DNA from: Paenibacillus sp. sptzw28
GTDB taxonomy: Bacteria; Bacillota; Bacilli; Paenibacillales; Paenibacillaceae
DNA length: 64,000 nucleotides
Assembly: GCF_019550795.1 (NCBI RefSeq)
Contig: NZ_CP080545.1
Location: forward strand, 753,501-817,500
Reading direction: 5' to 3'
In this document: piece by piece, positions 42,983 to 52,167 of the stretch
Numbering within the stretch: the first letter of the stretch is position 1
Layout of the letters: every line of letters starts with the position of its first letter
The notes under the pieces: model-generated
The model's input: only the letters and a program-made list of their open reading frames with translations
Databases searched by the model: none
Told to the model about the DNA's origin: nothing
Position numbers and translations under genes: made by a program

Positions 42983-45868
42983 GTGGCCAGCGATTCAATC
43001 GTAATAAAAGGGGCTAGAGCCCACAACTTAAAAAATATCGACGTCACCATACCGCGCGACAAATTTGTCGTGCTCACTGGTCTTAGCGGTTCGGGGAAGT
43101 CATCGCTGGCGTTTGATACGATTTATGCCGAGGGTCAGCGCCGTTACGTGGAATCGCTATCGGCTTATGCGCGGCAGTTCCTTGGCCAAATGGAGAAGCC
43201 TGATGTGGATTCGATCGAAGGTCTGTCACCGGCTATTTCCATCGACCAGAAGACCACAAGCCGCAACCCTCGCTCCACCGTCGGCACGGTAACAGAAATT
43301 TACGACTATTTACGGCTGCTGTTCGCTCGCATCGGCAAGCCGCATTGTCCCGAGCACGGGATCGAAATTACATCCCAGACCGTTGAACAAATGGTTGACC
43401 GGATTATGGAGTACCCGGAGCGGACCAAGCTGCAAATATTGGCGCCAATCATCTCCGGCCGTAAAGGCGAGCACCACAAGCTGCTTGCGGATATTCAGAG
43501 GCAGGGCTTCGTCCGTGTTCGCGTGAACGGCGAATTACGTGAATTAAGCGAGAAGATTGAACTTGAGAAAAACAAAAAACACAGCATAGAGGTCGTTATT
43601 GACCGTATTGTCGTCAAAGAGGATATCCATAGCCGCCTTGCCGACTCCCTGGAGACGGCGCTCAAGCTTTCCGACGGCCAAGTACTCGTCGACGTAATGG
43701 ATAAGGAAGAGCTGCTGTTCAGCTCCAATCTCGCCTGTCCGGTCTGCGGTTTCAGCATCGATGAGCTCGCGCCGCGGATGTTTTCATTCAACAGCCCTTA
43801 TGGGGCTTGTCCGGAGTGCGACGGTCTCGGCGCGAAAATGATCGTCGATGCCGATCTGCTGGTACCAAATACAGGAAAATCCATCCAAGAAGGTGCATTC
43901 GAGGCATGGGCAGGAAGCACATCGAATTACTATCCGCAATTTTTGGATGCGGTTTGTGCGCACTATGGAATCCCGAAGGATGTACCGGTAAGCGAATTTT
44001 CTGCGGACCATATGAAGAAGCTGTTGTACGGGACAGGCGGCGAGCGTGTCCGGTTTCGCTACGAGAACGACTTCGGCCACGCCAAAGAAGCGTATGTTCC
44101 TTTCGAGGGTATTGTAAGCAATCTGGAACGCCGATACAGGGAAACGGGATCCGACGGCATCCGTGAGCATATCGAACAGTATATGAGCGCGAAACCATGC
44201 GGGAGTTGTAAGGGAAACCGGCTGCGCAAAGAGAGCCTTGCCGTTACAATCGGACGTCAGAACATCGCGCACGTGACGTCTCTGTCGATCGGAGAGGCGC
44301 AGCGCTTCTTCGACTCGTTGGAGCTGAACGAGAAGGATAAGACGATTGCCCACCTTATCCTCAAGGAGATTAACAGCCGCCTGGGTTTCCTTGTTAACGT
44401 CGGCCTGGAGTATCTGACGCTCAGCCGAGCAGCCGGTACGTTGTCGGGCGGCGAAGCGCAGCGTATCCGATTGGCTACACAAATCGGGTCCAGCCTAATG
44501 GGCGTATTATACATTCTCGATGAACCGAGTATCGGACTCCACCAGAGAGATAACGATAAACTCATCAGGACGCTTGAGCATATGCGTAATCTCGGGAATA
44601 CGTTAATAGTCGTTGAACATGATGAAGATACGATGCTGGCATCCGATTATATTATCGATATCGGTCCCGGCGCGGGCATCCATGGCGGTCAAGTCGTTTC
44701 TAAAGGTACGCCGCAGGAAGTGATGGCAGACGAGCAATCGTTAACCGGGGCATACCTAAGCGGCCGTAAGTTCATTCCGGTTCCTCTGGCCAGGCGCGAG
44801 CCGAACGGTAAATGGCTGGAAGTTCGGGGCGCGAAGGAGAACAATCTGAGAGGCGTAAACGTGAAAATTCCGCTTGGCGTCTTTACAGCGGTCACTGGCG
44901 TCTCCGGCTCGGGTAAGTCGACGCTCGTCAATGAAATTTTGTATAAAACGCTTGCCCGAGATTTGAACAAAGCAAAAACGCGTCCGGGAGCGCATAAGGA
45001 AATTCGTGGTTTAGAGCATATTGAGAAGGTAATCGATATCGATCAATCACCGATAGGGCGTACGCCTCGGTCCAACCCTGCCACGTACACCGGCGTGTTT
45101 GACGACATTCGGGATCTCTATGCTACAACGAATGAATCGAAGGTACGGGGCTACAAGAAAGGCCGCTTCAGCTTCAATGTCAAGGGCGGTCGATGTGAAG
45201 CCTGCCGCGGAGATGGCATCATCAAGATTGAGATGCACTTCCTGCCGGATGTCTATGTTCCCTGTGAGATTTGCAAGGGTAAGCGTTATAACCGGGAGAC
45301 GCTTGACGTTAAGTATAAGGGAAAAAGCATTGCGGACGTTCTTAAATTGACAATTGAAGACGCCTGCGATTTTTTCAAAAACAATCCCCGTATCCATCGC
45401 AAGCTGCAGACTCTGCTCGACGTCGGACTCGGATATATGGACCTGGGGCAGCCGGCAACAACGCTCTCGGGTGGAGAGGCGCAGCGTGTGAAGCTTGCTG
45501 CAGAACTGTATCGCCGGAGCACCGGCAAAACACTATATATTCTAGATGAACCTACGACCGGCCTTCATGTCGACGATATCGACCGGCTGCTGGTTGTCCT
45601 GCATCGGCTTGTTGACTCCGGTGAGTCGGTCCTTGTCATTGAGCACAATCTTGATGTCATCAAGACTGCAGATTATTTGATCGACCTCGGCCCTGAAGGT
45701 GGAAGCGGTGGAGGCGCCATTGTGGCGACCGGTTCGCCGGAAGAAGTCGTGAAGGTTAAAGGCTCTTATACCGGTCACTATTTAAAGCCAATCCTCGCGC
45801 GTGACCGCGACCGGACGATAGCGCAGCAGGACGCAAAGGACACCGTCGCCGCTGGCATCGCAGATTAA
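42983..45868 (+). CDS. uvrA: Excinuclease ABC subunit A
   Basis: Dimeric ABC-type DNA damage sensor of nucleotide excision repair. GTG start with AGGAGGAG. 961 residues: first Walker [14 protein letters not shown], a first zinc finger (CPVCG ... CPECDGLG, near 250-285), first signature [12 protein letters not shown], second Walker [14 protein letters not shown], second zinc finger (CEACRGDG ... CEICKGKR, near 735-765) and second signature [12 protein letters not shown]. Family-typical length. Followed by a bidirectional terminator. Confidence 0.98.
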   Translation: MASDSIVIKGARAHNLKNIDVTIPRDKFVVLTGLSGSGKSSLAFDTIYAEGQRRYVESLSAYARQFLGQMEKPDVDSIEGLSPAISIDQKTTSRNPRSTVGTVTEIYDYLRLLFARIGKPHCPEHGIEITSQTVEQMVDRIMEYPERTKLQILAPIISGRKGEHHKLLADIQRQGFVRVRVNGELRELSEKIELEKNKKHSIEVVIDRIVVKEDIHSRLADSLETALKLSDGQVLVDVMDKEELLFSSNLACPVCGFSIDELAPRMFSFNSPYGACPECDGLGAKMIVDADLLVPNTGKSIQEGAFEAWAGSTSNYYPQFLDAVCAHYGIPKDVPVSEFSADHMKKLLYGTGGERVRFRYENDFGHAKEAYVPFEGIVSNLERRYRETGSDGIREHIEQYMSAKPCGSCKGNRLRKESLAVTIGRQNIAHVTSLSIGEAQRFFDSLELNEKDKTIAHLILKEINSRLGFLVNVGLEYLTLSRAAGTLSGGEAQRIRLATQIGSSLMGVLYILDEPSIGLHQRDNDKLIRTLEHMRNLGNTLIVVEHDEDTMLASDYIIDIGPGAGIHGGQVVSKGTPQEVMADEQSLTGAYLSGRKFIPVPLARREPNGKWLEVRGAKENNLRGVNVKIPLGVFTAVTGVSGSGKSTLVNEILYKTLARDLNKAKTRPGAHKEIRGLEHIEKVIDIDQSPIGRTPRSNPATYTGVFDDIRDLYATTNESKVRGYKKGRFSFNVKGGRCEACRGDGIIKIEMHFLPDVYVPCEICKGKRYNRETLDVKYKGKSIADVLKLTIEDACDFFKNNPRIHRKLQTLLDVGLGYMDLGQPATTLSGGEAQRVKLAAELYRRSTGKTLYILDEPTTGLHVDDIDRLLVVLHRLVDSGESVLVIEHNLDVIKTADYLIDLGPEGGSGGGAIVATGSPEEVVKVKGSYTGHYLKPILARDRDRTIAQQDAKDTVAAGIAD

Positions 45869-45896
45869 CCGCATCAGCGCTCACATATATAAATAG

Positions 45897-45948
45897 AAGA
45901 ACCCCTCTGATTATAACGCCTGATAAGCGTTCGTTAGAGGGGTTCTTT
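45897..45948. terminator. Bidirectional terminator after uvrA
   Basis: 12-bp perfect stem (45897-45908 with 45936-45947) with inner AACGC/GCGTT stem. Serves uvrA and the convergent PH-domain gene. Confidence 0.87.
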
Positions 45949-45984
45949 CATCCATTCATTCTTTCGACCTTGTACGTCTTATCG

Positions 45985-46362
45985 TTATCCTAATATATAA
46001 TGGCTTAATACTACGTAAATCTCATTAATGTTAACCTGCTTGTTGAACCTTTTCACAATAGGCTCATGAGTTCCCGTCAACCATATTTTCAGCTCGGCAT
46101 CGAGATCGAAGGTGCCTGCGCTTTCACGCGAGAAGCGGGTTATGCTTTTGTACGGAATAGATATCATTTCCGTCTTGGAACCGGTCATCCCCTGTTTGTC
46201 GATGAGAATAAGCCGCTTGTTCGTGAAGACGAAGCCATCCCGAAAAATTTTGTATGCTTTCTCTACCCTTTCATTACCCGTCAGAATCGGCTGCAGCTCG
46301 TTTTGCATTTCACTTGGATTATATTCGGACGCATTGCCCATTAAGCTGTCGAAAAACCCCAA
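45985..46362 (-). CDS. PH-domain (bPH family) protein
   Basis: Small cytoplasmic protein of unknown function, 125 residues. TTG at 46362 (MGFFDSLMGNASEYNP) is used because GAGGAGGG lies 7 bases upstream; a GTG at 46395 gives an 11-residue extension. The fold is a bacterial pleckstrin-homology type: strand-rich with ERVEKAYKIFRDGFVFTNKRLILIDKQG (here the central YKIFRDGFVFTNKRLILI), then SIPYKSITRFS, a helix at the C-terminus. Such proteins occur singly in Bacillales. Convergent with uvrA. Confidence 0.82.
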   Translation of the reverse strand: MGFFDSLMGNASEYNPSEMQNELQPILTGNERVEKAYKIFRDGFVFTNKRLILIDKQGMTGSKTEMISIPYKSITRFSRESAGTFDLDAELKIWLTGTHEPIVKRFNKQVNINEIYVVLSHYILG

Positions 46363-46463
46363 CGTATTTCCCTCCTCTATAGGTATTTGCACCACTCTCC
46401 ATATTACGGAATAGGGTAGGCGAATTATTCAGCCATTCACTATAATTTATATAGAGATGGCAT

Positions 46464-46506
46464 TAAAAAATCCTCCGCGATGAGGAGTACTCCTCATGCG
46501 GAGGAT
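46464..46506 (-). terminator. Very long palindromic terminator of the sulfite reductase gene
   Basis: Almost loop-free palindrome 46470-46506 (two 18-base arms, one unpaired base) followed on the minus strand by six T. One of the strongest stems in the window. Confidence 0.87.
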
Positions 46507-46527
46507 AAGACGGATAAGGCCGATTTA

Positions 46528-48138
46528 TTAAACAGCCAGTATTTCGTTTAATTTTTCCTGGAATGCAGGTGCGCCAACACGGTTCACGTAGTGATGGAAA
46601 GATTCGCCGGCTTGACGGCCTTCTTTATAGAACAAAATCAGCTTTGCCAATACCCCGCCAACGTCATCGCCTTTCACACGGCCTTTGAGCGTTGTATTGA
46701 ATTTAGCTTCCGGTCCGAGAATACCGCCGACAGCGATGTCGAATGCATCAACCATACCTTCAGGCGTTTTTACAAGAGCGCCTTGAAGGCCGATATCTGC
46801 GATATGCTTCTGGCCGCAGGCGTTCGGGCAGCCGATGAAGTGAATACGGATTTTTTCGTCCAGCTGTACGTTCTCATCCAAATATTCAGCGACACGTCGA
46901 GCACGCTCCTTCGTTTCTACAACCGCAAGGTTACAGAACTCGTTGCCTGTGCAGGATACGGTGCGGCTCATAAAAGGCTTCGCATTCGGTGAGAGACGCT
47001 CAAGCACGGGCGCTTGAAGCGCTTCTTCCACTTTATCGGCCGGGATGCCGGCAAGTATAAGGTTTTGCGACATTGTCGTACGGATCGTGCCGTCGCCGAA
47101 TTGATCTGCTATGTCGGCAAGTTGTTCGAACTCATCGGAGTTTGTCCGTCCGACCGGAACGTTAAGACCAATGAAGTTGAGGCCTTCTTCTTTTTGCGGG
47201 TACACGCCATCATAATATACCGCGTTCCAGCCGACGATTTTACTTTCGCCCCTGGAAGGCATTTCACCGATAATTTCGGTCAGCTTCTCGAGGAACTTCT
47301 CCGGCCCCCAATCGGCGACGAGAAATTTCAAGCGGGCTTGGTGACGCTTCTCGCGGTAACCGAAATCGCGGAAGATCGTGGTCACACCGATCGCTACTTT
47401 CAGCACGTCCTCGGGACGAACGAAAAGGTCAAGCTCCTTCGCCAGATGAGGCTTCGCCGACAAGCCGCCGCCCACGTATACATGAAAGCCGATTACCTCT
47501 TCACCGTCGATTACCTTTGTGGCAGGAGTGAATGCAAGGTCATTAATCTCTGCATGAGCGTTGTTATAAATGTTGGCAGAGATGGACATTTTATATTTGC
47601 GGGGCAGGTTGGAGAAATCCCGGTTCATCAGGAAGAAATCATTCACCTGCTCGACGATTTCACGCGTATCCATAAGCTCGTCCTTATCAATGCCGGCAAG
47701 CGGATTGCCGACGATCGTGCGGGGGCAGTCGCCGCAAGCTTCATACGAGTAGAGGCCAACTGCTTCCAAACGGGAGAATATGTCCGGAAGATTCTCTACC
47801 TTCAGCCAGTGATACTGCACGGCTTGGCGTGTTGTAACGTCGATCAGATCACGGCCGTAGTCGCGAGCGATTGAAGCCAGAGCACGCGCTTGCGCGGTCG
47901 TAAGAATACCGGTGTTAATGCGGACACGCATCATGAAATGACCGTCGCGAGGTTTCTGCTCGTAAACGCCGGCCCATTTGAAACGGTTCATATCGTCTTC
48001 AGTAATCGCGTCGTAACCTTCGTTTGCATACTGGTCGATTATGGTTCGAATAACATCGAGTCCGTCCTTCTCAATCTTCACGAATTCGAATTTATTCAAT
48101 TTGGACGGGTCTTTCATCCAAACGGCTTCATACGCCAT
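46528..48138 (-). CDS. Siroheme nitrite/sulfite reductase (ferredoxin type)
   Basis: Six-electron reduction of sulfite (or nitrite). ATG at 48138 (MAYEAVWMKDP) with GAGGAGG 9 bases upstream; an earlier in-frame TTG lies inside that site. 536 residues: two ferredoxin-like half domains and two siroheme/4Fe-4S domains. The first siroheme segment contains YSYEACGDCPRTIVGNPLAG, and the C-terminal cluster ligands are TVSCTGNEFCNLAVVETK and GCPNACGQKHIADIGLQG. It has the layout of ferredoxin-dependent one-piece enzymes; no flavoprotein partner (CysJ) or siroheme genes are nearby. Sulfite versus nitrite cannot be settled from sequence. Possible -10/-35 at 48302-48274. Confidence 0.88.
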   Translation of the reverse strand: MAYEAVWMKDPSKLNKFEFVKIEKDGLDVIRTIIDQYANEGYDAITEDDMNRFKWAGVYEQKPRDGHFMMRVRINTGILTTAQARALASIARDYGRDLIDVTTRQAVQYHWLKVENLPDIFSRLEAVGLYSYEACGDCPRTIVGNPLAGIDKDELMDTREIVEQVNDFFLMNRDFSNLPRKYKMSISANIYNNAHAEINDLAFTPATKVIDGEEVIGFHVYVGGGLSAKPHLAKELDLFVRPEDVLKVAIGVTTIFRDFGYREKRHQARLKFLVADWGPEKFLEKLTEIIGEMPSRGESKIVGWNAVYYDGVYPQKEEGLNFIGLNVPVGRTNSDEFEQLADIADQFGDGTIRTTMSQNLILAGIPADKVEEALQAPVLERLSPNAKPFMSRTVSCTGNEFCNLAVVETKERARRVAEYLDENVQLDEKIRIHFIGCPNACGQKHIADIGLQGALVKTPEGMVDAFDIAVGGILGPEAKFNTTLKGRVKGDDVGGVLAKLILFYKEGRQAGESFHHYVNRVGAPAFQEKLNEILAV

Positions 48139-48273
48139 TGTTTTGTTCCTCCTCAAAGTTATATATCCGATTCTTCCTTTATGGCCCTATGCGAGGGACC
48201 CACTGAAGAAGCAACAGCTTCGTATCGGTTCATCCTGGAAATCCGACGAATCAGGTATGAATATGCTATCTGA

Positions 48274-48302
48274 ATGGTATCACATTTTACCGTGACCGAC
48301 AA
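48274..48302 (-). promoter_or_regulatory. Possible promoter of the sulfite reductase gene
   Basis: Minus strand TTGTCG (48302-48297), 17-base spacer, TACCAT (48279-48274). Leader about 130 bases. Confidence 0.35.
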
Positions 48303-48416
48303 TGACTCGCAGCGCAACTGCTATAAGAGTTTGTTATATGAGGCATTCGGTATGTTTATAATGAAATTGGGTGCCGAACAATTGGTGACAAACTTGTTAC
48401 GATTCGCAATTTGCGC

Positions 48417-48445
48417 TTGCAACCGGAGCCTGATGAGGCTAACAT
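48417..48445 (+). promoter_or_regulatory. Possible promoter of the DUF2759-like gene
   Basis: TTGCAA (48417-48422), 17-base spacer, TAACAT (48440-48445); the spacer contains the palindrome AGCCT-GATG-AGGCT. Confidence 0.4.
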
Positions 48446-48485
48446 TAAATAAAATAGGCTACGTGCGAAAATAAGGAGGTCCCCA

Positions 48486-48701
48486 ATGTTTCTTGCTGCA
48501 GAAGCTGCTAACACATTAGCTAAGTTTGATCCATTCGATATTATGATGCTGCTGTTCACGATCGTTATTTTTATCGGCTGGGTTCGTCTTTTGATGGCTC
48601 GTCCGAAAAAAAATGTATTTGCGATCGGTTTTACGACGGTGGCTCTTGCTGTGTTCGTCTTTGCGGATAGTATTATGATTGGCAAAGTGTGGCTGGGTTA
48701 G
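48486..48701 (+). CDS. Small membrane protein, DUF2759-like
   Basis: 71 residues with two predicted transmembrane helices (about 18-38 and 46-68) separated by RPKKNVFAIGF, which resembles the loop of the DUF2759 family of Bacillales. AAGGAGGT 5 bases before the ATG. The family has no known function. Divergent from the sulfite reductase gene, followed by its own terminator. Confidence 0.75.
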   Translation: MFLAAEAANTLAKFDPFDIMMLLFTIVIFIGWVRLLMARPKKNVFAIGFTTVALAVFVFADSIMIGKVWLG

Positions 48702-48734
48702 CTTATCGGCGTGCATCAGCGCAAAACATAATAA

Positions 48735-48776
48735 GCCGTCGTGGTCTTGTTCATTCAAGATTTCGGCGGTTTTTTT
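48735..48776 (+). terminator. Terminator after the DUF2759-like gene
   Basis: 15-position stem (48735-48749 with 48756-48770) with one mismatch and several G-U pairs, 6-base loop, then seven T. Confidence 0.8.
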
Positions 48777-48879
48777 CAAAGCATAATAAAGTATAAGATA
48801 TTGCTAGAATTTTCTTATCTTTCTGAGTAAAGAAACTAATTCCGCCTGCCGGGGACGTCAGAACGATACGCGAAGAGCA

Positions 48880-48902
48880 CCCGCACTATTGGTTCGTGCG
48901 GG
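48880..48902 (+). repeat. Hairpin upstream of CAP/SLH gene
   Basis: CCCGCAC (48880-48886) with GTGCGGG (48896-48902), 9-base loop, followed by CGTTTCATTTTG. Weak terminator or 5'-leader element 44 bases before the ATG. Confidence 0.45.
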
Positions 48903-48946
48903 CGTTTCATTTTGTGAGAAACGATACGTACATAGGGGGTGTCCAA

Positions 48947-50788
48947 ATGACTCGCAATTATAAACTGTTCTATAAAATATTGCTCGTTGCCGTAATAAGC
49001 CTTATCGGTACAGCTCCTGCGTTTGCGAGCGGGGTGCAGTCCACAACGGCAGCACGAACGAAACAGGACATTATTCTAAACTGGAATAAGTACAAGCCAA
49101 TGGCGATAGGGTTCGATTACATGGCTAAGAGCGACATATATGAAATGCCCCCGGTCCTGAGCCCGCCTTACTCACCGGGAAAACTGAAGGTGGATTATAT
49201 CTCAGACGGTATTAATGCCGTTAACTTTGTACGGTATTTGGCAGGCTTGCCTGACGATATACAGCCGGACTGGAGCCTCGGGCAGCAGGAGCAGGCGGCG
49301 GCGCTCGTTAATGCCGTTAACGATGAACTGACTCATTTTCCAGCCAAACCAAAGGATATGGATGAAGAGCTGTTCGCCCTCGGCTACAAAGGGACAAGCT
49401 CCAGCAATTTGTTCGCGGGGGATCCCACATTGTTCAGCAATGTGCTCGGATATATGTCCGACAGCGACACAAGCAATATTGACAGAGTCGGACATAGACG
49501 GTGGATATTGAACCCCGCCATGAAGAAAACCATGTTCGGCTTCGTTCAAACAAAAGGTGATTATCCTTACCCGTATGCATCCATGTATGCCTTCAACAGG
49601 GATCGCGCTGAGGGGGCCGTCGACTATGATTATATTGCATGGCCCTCAGCCGGATATTTTCCCAGCGAAATATTTGTGCCGAAGGATGCATGGTCGGTCT
49701 CGCTAAATCCGGATAAATACGACAATGCTCGAACGGATAAGATTCAAGTATCGCTGACAAGGATCAGTGACAATAAAACTTGGAGTATCAATCAAGCGGA
49801 TGTCAACAAAGAAGGACGTTTTATGAATGTGGAAACCGGCGGTTTTGGCATACCGTTTTGTATTATTTTCCGGCCTGATAATCTGGATGCCTTCAAAGAG
49901 GATGATACGTTTCGGGTACAAATCAGCGGCGTTTACGACAAGAGCGGAAATTCCGCGGCTATCTCATATGACACCACATTCTTTACAATGCTTCCCGCAG
50001 TAACTGTCAGAGCGAAGGAACTCAAGCTCGAACCGGGAGAAAAGCTCAGGCTGGCGACAACCGGCAAGCCGAATACTGAGGTCAGCTTCGAATCCGATGA
50101 CCCGGCGATCGCGGCAGTTGATGAGAGCGGCAGCGTAACGGCGCGGGCTGAGGGGCGAACACGCCTTGTGGTCAGATCTTATTTCCAAAATGAGCAGATT
50201 GTACATATAAATGTGGTTAAGCCGGGTTCAAGCGGACAAGTGAGCGCGTGGGCGCTTGACGGGTACAATAAGGCCAAAAGCAACGGGATTATTCGGAGCT
50301 TCTTCGATGAAGATTACCAGAGTCCGATGAACAGATACGGATTTGCCGTGATGGCCGTACAGTTGTGTGAAAACATCCTGGGCAAACCGCTTGAGACGAC
50401 GACGACTCCGTTCAAGGATATTAATGATACCACTATTTCTAAAGCCGTAAAAAACGGCCTCATTCAAGGCACTTCAAAGACGGAATTTTCTCCATGGAAT
50501 ACGATAACGAGACAAGAGGCGGCAGTAATGCTCATCCGGCTGCATGACAGGCTTCTCCGGCTTATGGGGGATAATGCGGCTGCCGGAAACTCATTAGCGG
50601 CGGGAGGCGCGGCGTTTGCCGATGACGCCCGGATCGCACCATGGGCCAAAGAGTACGTTTACCGAGCCGTAGATTTGCAGCTTCTTAATGGGGTTGGGAA
50701 TAATAAATTCGAACCGCGCGGTCTGCTTACCCATGAACAGACTTTTATCATTCTAGAGCATGTCTTTGAGAAATTTGTAACCGAATAG
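48947..50788 (+). CDS. Surface protein: CAP domain, BIG2-like domain, three SLH motifs
   Basis: Exported protein held on the cell wall through its S-layer-homology motifs. ATG at 48947 (MTRNYKLFYK) behind AGGGGGTG. 613 residues: signal peptide (1 to about 30, ending APAFAS), an SCP/CAP-like domain (about 75-330) with RVGHRRWILNPAMKKTMFGF, an Ig-like BIG2 domain (about 355-430, LKLEPGEKLRL and TARAEGRTRLVV), and three SLH repeats (about 435-613: AMNRYGFAVMAVQL-like, FSPWNTITRQEAAVMLIRL and FEPRGLLTHEQTFIILEHV). SLH binding normally requires pyruvylated wall polymer. CAP domains may act in protease or lipid binding; the activity here is unknown. Single-gene transcript. Confidence 0.85.
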   Translation: MTRNYKLFYKILLVAVISLIGTAPAFASGVQSTTAARTKQDIILNWNKYKPMAIGFDYMAKSDIYEMPPVLSPPYSPGKLKVDYISDGINAVNFVRYLAGLPDDIQPDWSLGQQEQAAALVNAVNDELTHFPAKPKDMDEELFALGYKGTSSSNLFAGDPTLFSNVLGYMSDSDTSNIDRVGHRRWILNPAMKKTMFGFVQTKGDYPYPYASMYAFNRDRAEGAVDYDYIAWPSAGYFPSEIFVPKDAWSVSLNPDKYDNARTDKIQVSLTRISDNKTWSINQADVNKEGRFMNVETGGFGIPFCIIFRPDNLDAFKEDDTFRVQISGVYDKSGNSAAISYDTTFFTMLPAVTVRAKELKLEPGEKLRLATTGKPNTEVSFESDDPAIAAVDESGSVTARAEGRTRLVVRSYFQNEQIVHINVVKPGSSGQVSAWALDGYNKAKSNGIIRSFFDEDYQSPMNRYGFAVMAVQLCENILGKPLETTTTPFKDINDTTISKAVKNGLIQGTSKTEFSPWNTITRQEAAVMLIRLHDRLLRLMGDNAAAGNSLAAGGAAFADDARIAPWAKEYVYRAVDLQLLNGVGNNKFEPRGLLTHEQTFIILEHVFEKFVTE

Positions 50789-50803
50789 AGCCAAATGATA
50801 AAA

Positions 50804-50846
50804 AAAACCTCCGGTACCGCATGATTATGCGGAAGCCGGAGGTTTT
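50804..50846. terminator. Bidirectional terminator
   Basis: 11-bp stem (50804-50814 with 50836-50846) containing a second stem CCGCAT/ATGCGG (50818-50832). Separates the SLH gene from the convergent isomerase gene. Confidence 0.87.
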
Positions 50847-50853
50847 GCATGTA

Positions 50854-51822
50854 TTATACCCACCACATCTCGCCAAGCGGCTCGCGGATAAGCACCTGTT
50901 GAAGGTTTTGCACGGCCTTTGTGAATCCTTCTTCAACGGACATCAGACCGTCTTCGTGCTCGATGCTCACAACGTAGTCATAACCGACAAGACGGAGCGC
51001 GCTAATGATATCCGCCCACGTCTTCATATCGTGTCCGTAGCCTACGGTGCGGAACTGCCAGGCCCGGTCAAGCATTAAAGCGTAGGACTGCATATCGGTG
51101 ACGCCATGCTTGCTTACATTTATCGGATCAATGGATGTATCCTTCGCGTGGAAATGATGGATAGCGCCGGCACGGCCGAGAATATGTATCGCTTGAACCG
51201 GGTCGATCCCCTGCCACCACATATGACTCGGATCGAGGTTTGCACCGATGGCGTCGCCCGCAGCCTGACGGAGGCGGAGCAGCGTTGCAGGTGTGTGAAC
51301 TGAGAAGCCGCCGTGCAGCTCAAGGCCGATTTTCACGTTGCGTTCAGTTGCGAGTTTACCGATTTCAGTCCAGTAAGGAATGACCTTCTCTTCCCACTGC
51401 CATTTCAGAATATCCTGATAATCGTTCGGCCAGGGAGCGACCGGCCAATTCGGATATTTGGCGTCTTCATGGTCGCCGGGGCAGCCGGAGAACGTGTTTA
51501 CTACCGGAACGCCGAGTCTGGCGGCTAGCTCGATCGTTTTACGGATGATCGCGTCATGCTCGCTGGAGATCGCTTTTTGCGGGTGGAGCGGGTTTGCATG
51601 GCAGCTTAAAGCACTTATCGTAAGACCCCGCGCGTCAACCGCCTGCTTGAATGCTTTCAGCTTGCTTTCGTCGCCAAGCAGCGTATCCGGATCGCAATGT
51701 GCGTTCCCCGGGTATCCGCCGGTGCCGATTTCAATGGCTTCCAGACCTTTGGAAGCAATGTAGTCGAGTGACTCCTCGAACGATTTTTGCGCAAACAGTA
51801 CGGAAAATACACCGAGTTTCAT
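50854..51822 (-). CDS. Sugar phosphate isomerase/epimerase family (AP-endonuclease-2 fold)
   Basis: TIM-barrel enzyme of the xylose-isomerase-like superfamily, 322 residues. Likely metal ligands are visible on barrel strands: GLELHGGFS (Glu/His), NLDPSHMWWQG (Asp/His), HFHAKDTS (His-Asp) and VSIEHEDG (Glu). Start MKLGVFSVLFAQ with GGGAGG 12 bases ahead. Such proteins act on sugars or inositol derivatives, but the substrate cannot be read from sequence and no transporter or dehydrogenase partner is adjacent. A possible -10 (TATAAT, minus strand 51875-51870) lies upstream. Confidence 0.85.
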   Translation of the reverse strand: MKLGVFSVLFAQKSFEESLDYIASKGLEAIEIGTGGYPGNAHCDPDTLLGDESKLKAFKQAVDARGLTISALSCHANPLHPQKAISSEHDAIIRKTIELAARLGVPVVNTFSGCPGDHEDAKYPNWPVAPWPNDYQDILKWQWEEKVIPYWTEIGKLATERNVKIGLELHGGFSVHTPATLLRLRQAAGDAIGANLDPSHMWWQGIDPVQAIHILGRAGAIHHFHAKDTSIDPINVSKHGVTDMQSYALMLDRAWQFRTVGYGHDMKTWADIISALRLVGYDYVVSIEHEDGLMSVEEGFTKAVQNLQQVLIREPLGEMWWV

Positions 51823-51847
51823 AGTTTACCCATACCTCCCACTCAAA

Positions 51848-51876
51848 TTGAAAGCTGCTAGATGAGAGTATTATAT
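51848..51876 (+). promoter_or_regulatory. Candidate promoter for a small plus-strand transcript
   Basis: TTGAAA (51848-51853), 17-base spacer, TTATAT (51871-51876). The same AT-rich stretch contains a minus-strand TATAAT that could serve the isomerase gene. Confidence 0.35.
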
Positions 51877-51922
51877 CATGGGCGGTTCATGAAGTATAAG
51901 ACCCTTCCATGCCAATGACAAG

Positions 51923-52027
51923 ATGACATATAAATACAACAAAAAAAGAAAGCGTTCGCATATAAAGACAAGACGAGGTGCCCGAATAGGGAAAACGATT
52001 CAATCCTATAATTCTCGAACTAAATGA
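51923..52027 (+). CDS. Possible 34-residue highly basic peptide
   Basis: ATG at 51923 opens 34 codons ending in TGA at 52027, 11 bases before a terminator stem. The peptide (starting MTYKYNKKRKRSHIK) has about 13 lysine or arginine residues and one histidine, no acidic residue, no membrane segment. There is no clear ribosome site ahead of the ATG (only GACAAG), which weakens the case. Could be a real small protein, part of a regulatory RNA, or an artefact of an A-rich stretch. Confidence 0.25.
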   Translation: MTYKYNKKRKRSHIKTRRGARIGKTIQSYNSRTK

Positions 52028-52037
52028 GTAAAGCTGC

Positions 52038-52077
52038 GCCGGTTCTCCGGTCCTGTGCCGAAGGGACGGCTTTTTTT
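52038..52077 (+). terminator. Orphan Rho-independent terminator
   Basis: 13-position stem (52038-52050 with 52058-52070, two mismatches), 7-base loop, seven T. No annotated plus-strand gene lies upstream for more than 1 kb, which implies an unrecognised transcript or leader. Confidence 0.75.
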
Positions 52078-52167
52078 AAACATTATGTGCCGGTGGAATC
52101 ACAGCCCCCGCTCTGGTACACTTAGAGCAAATAGATGAACGACATGATAAGGATGGCGGAATAAGGA

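Larger units (their letters stand above)
48139..48485. other. Divergent intergenic region: sulfite reductase / DUF2759-like gene
   Basis: 347 bases holding the two divergent promoters described separately. I looked for a SAM (S-box) or T-box leader ahead of the reductase and did not see one. No small ORF is supported. Confidence 0.55.
51823..52167. other. Intergenic region with orphan promoter and terminator
   Basis: 345 bases between the divergent isomerase and U32 genes. The plus strand holds a promoter-like pair (51848-51876), a 34-codon basic ORF (51923-52027) and a strong terminator (52038-52077), none of which belongs to a flanking gene. The U32 gene itself has a weak promoter candidate TGGAAT/TACACT (52094-52122). 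Confidence 0.55.

Noticed and set aside
47014..47874. 286-residue plus-strand ORF inside the sulfite reductase gene
   Set aside because: Antisense to a recognisable siroheme enzyme; composition shows no domain and no ribosome site.
48139..48300. S-box or T-box leader for the sulfite reductase gene
   Set aside because: Neither the S-box GGAGGGA core nor a T-box sequence was found on the minus strand.
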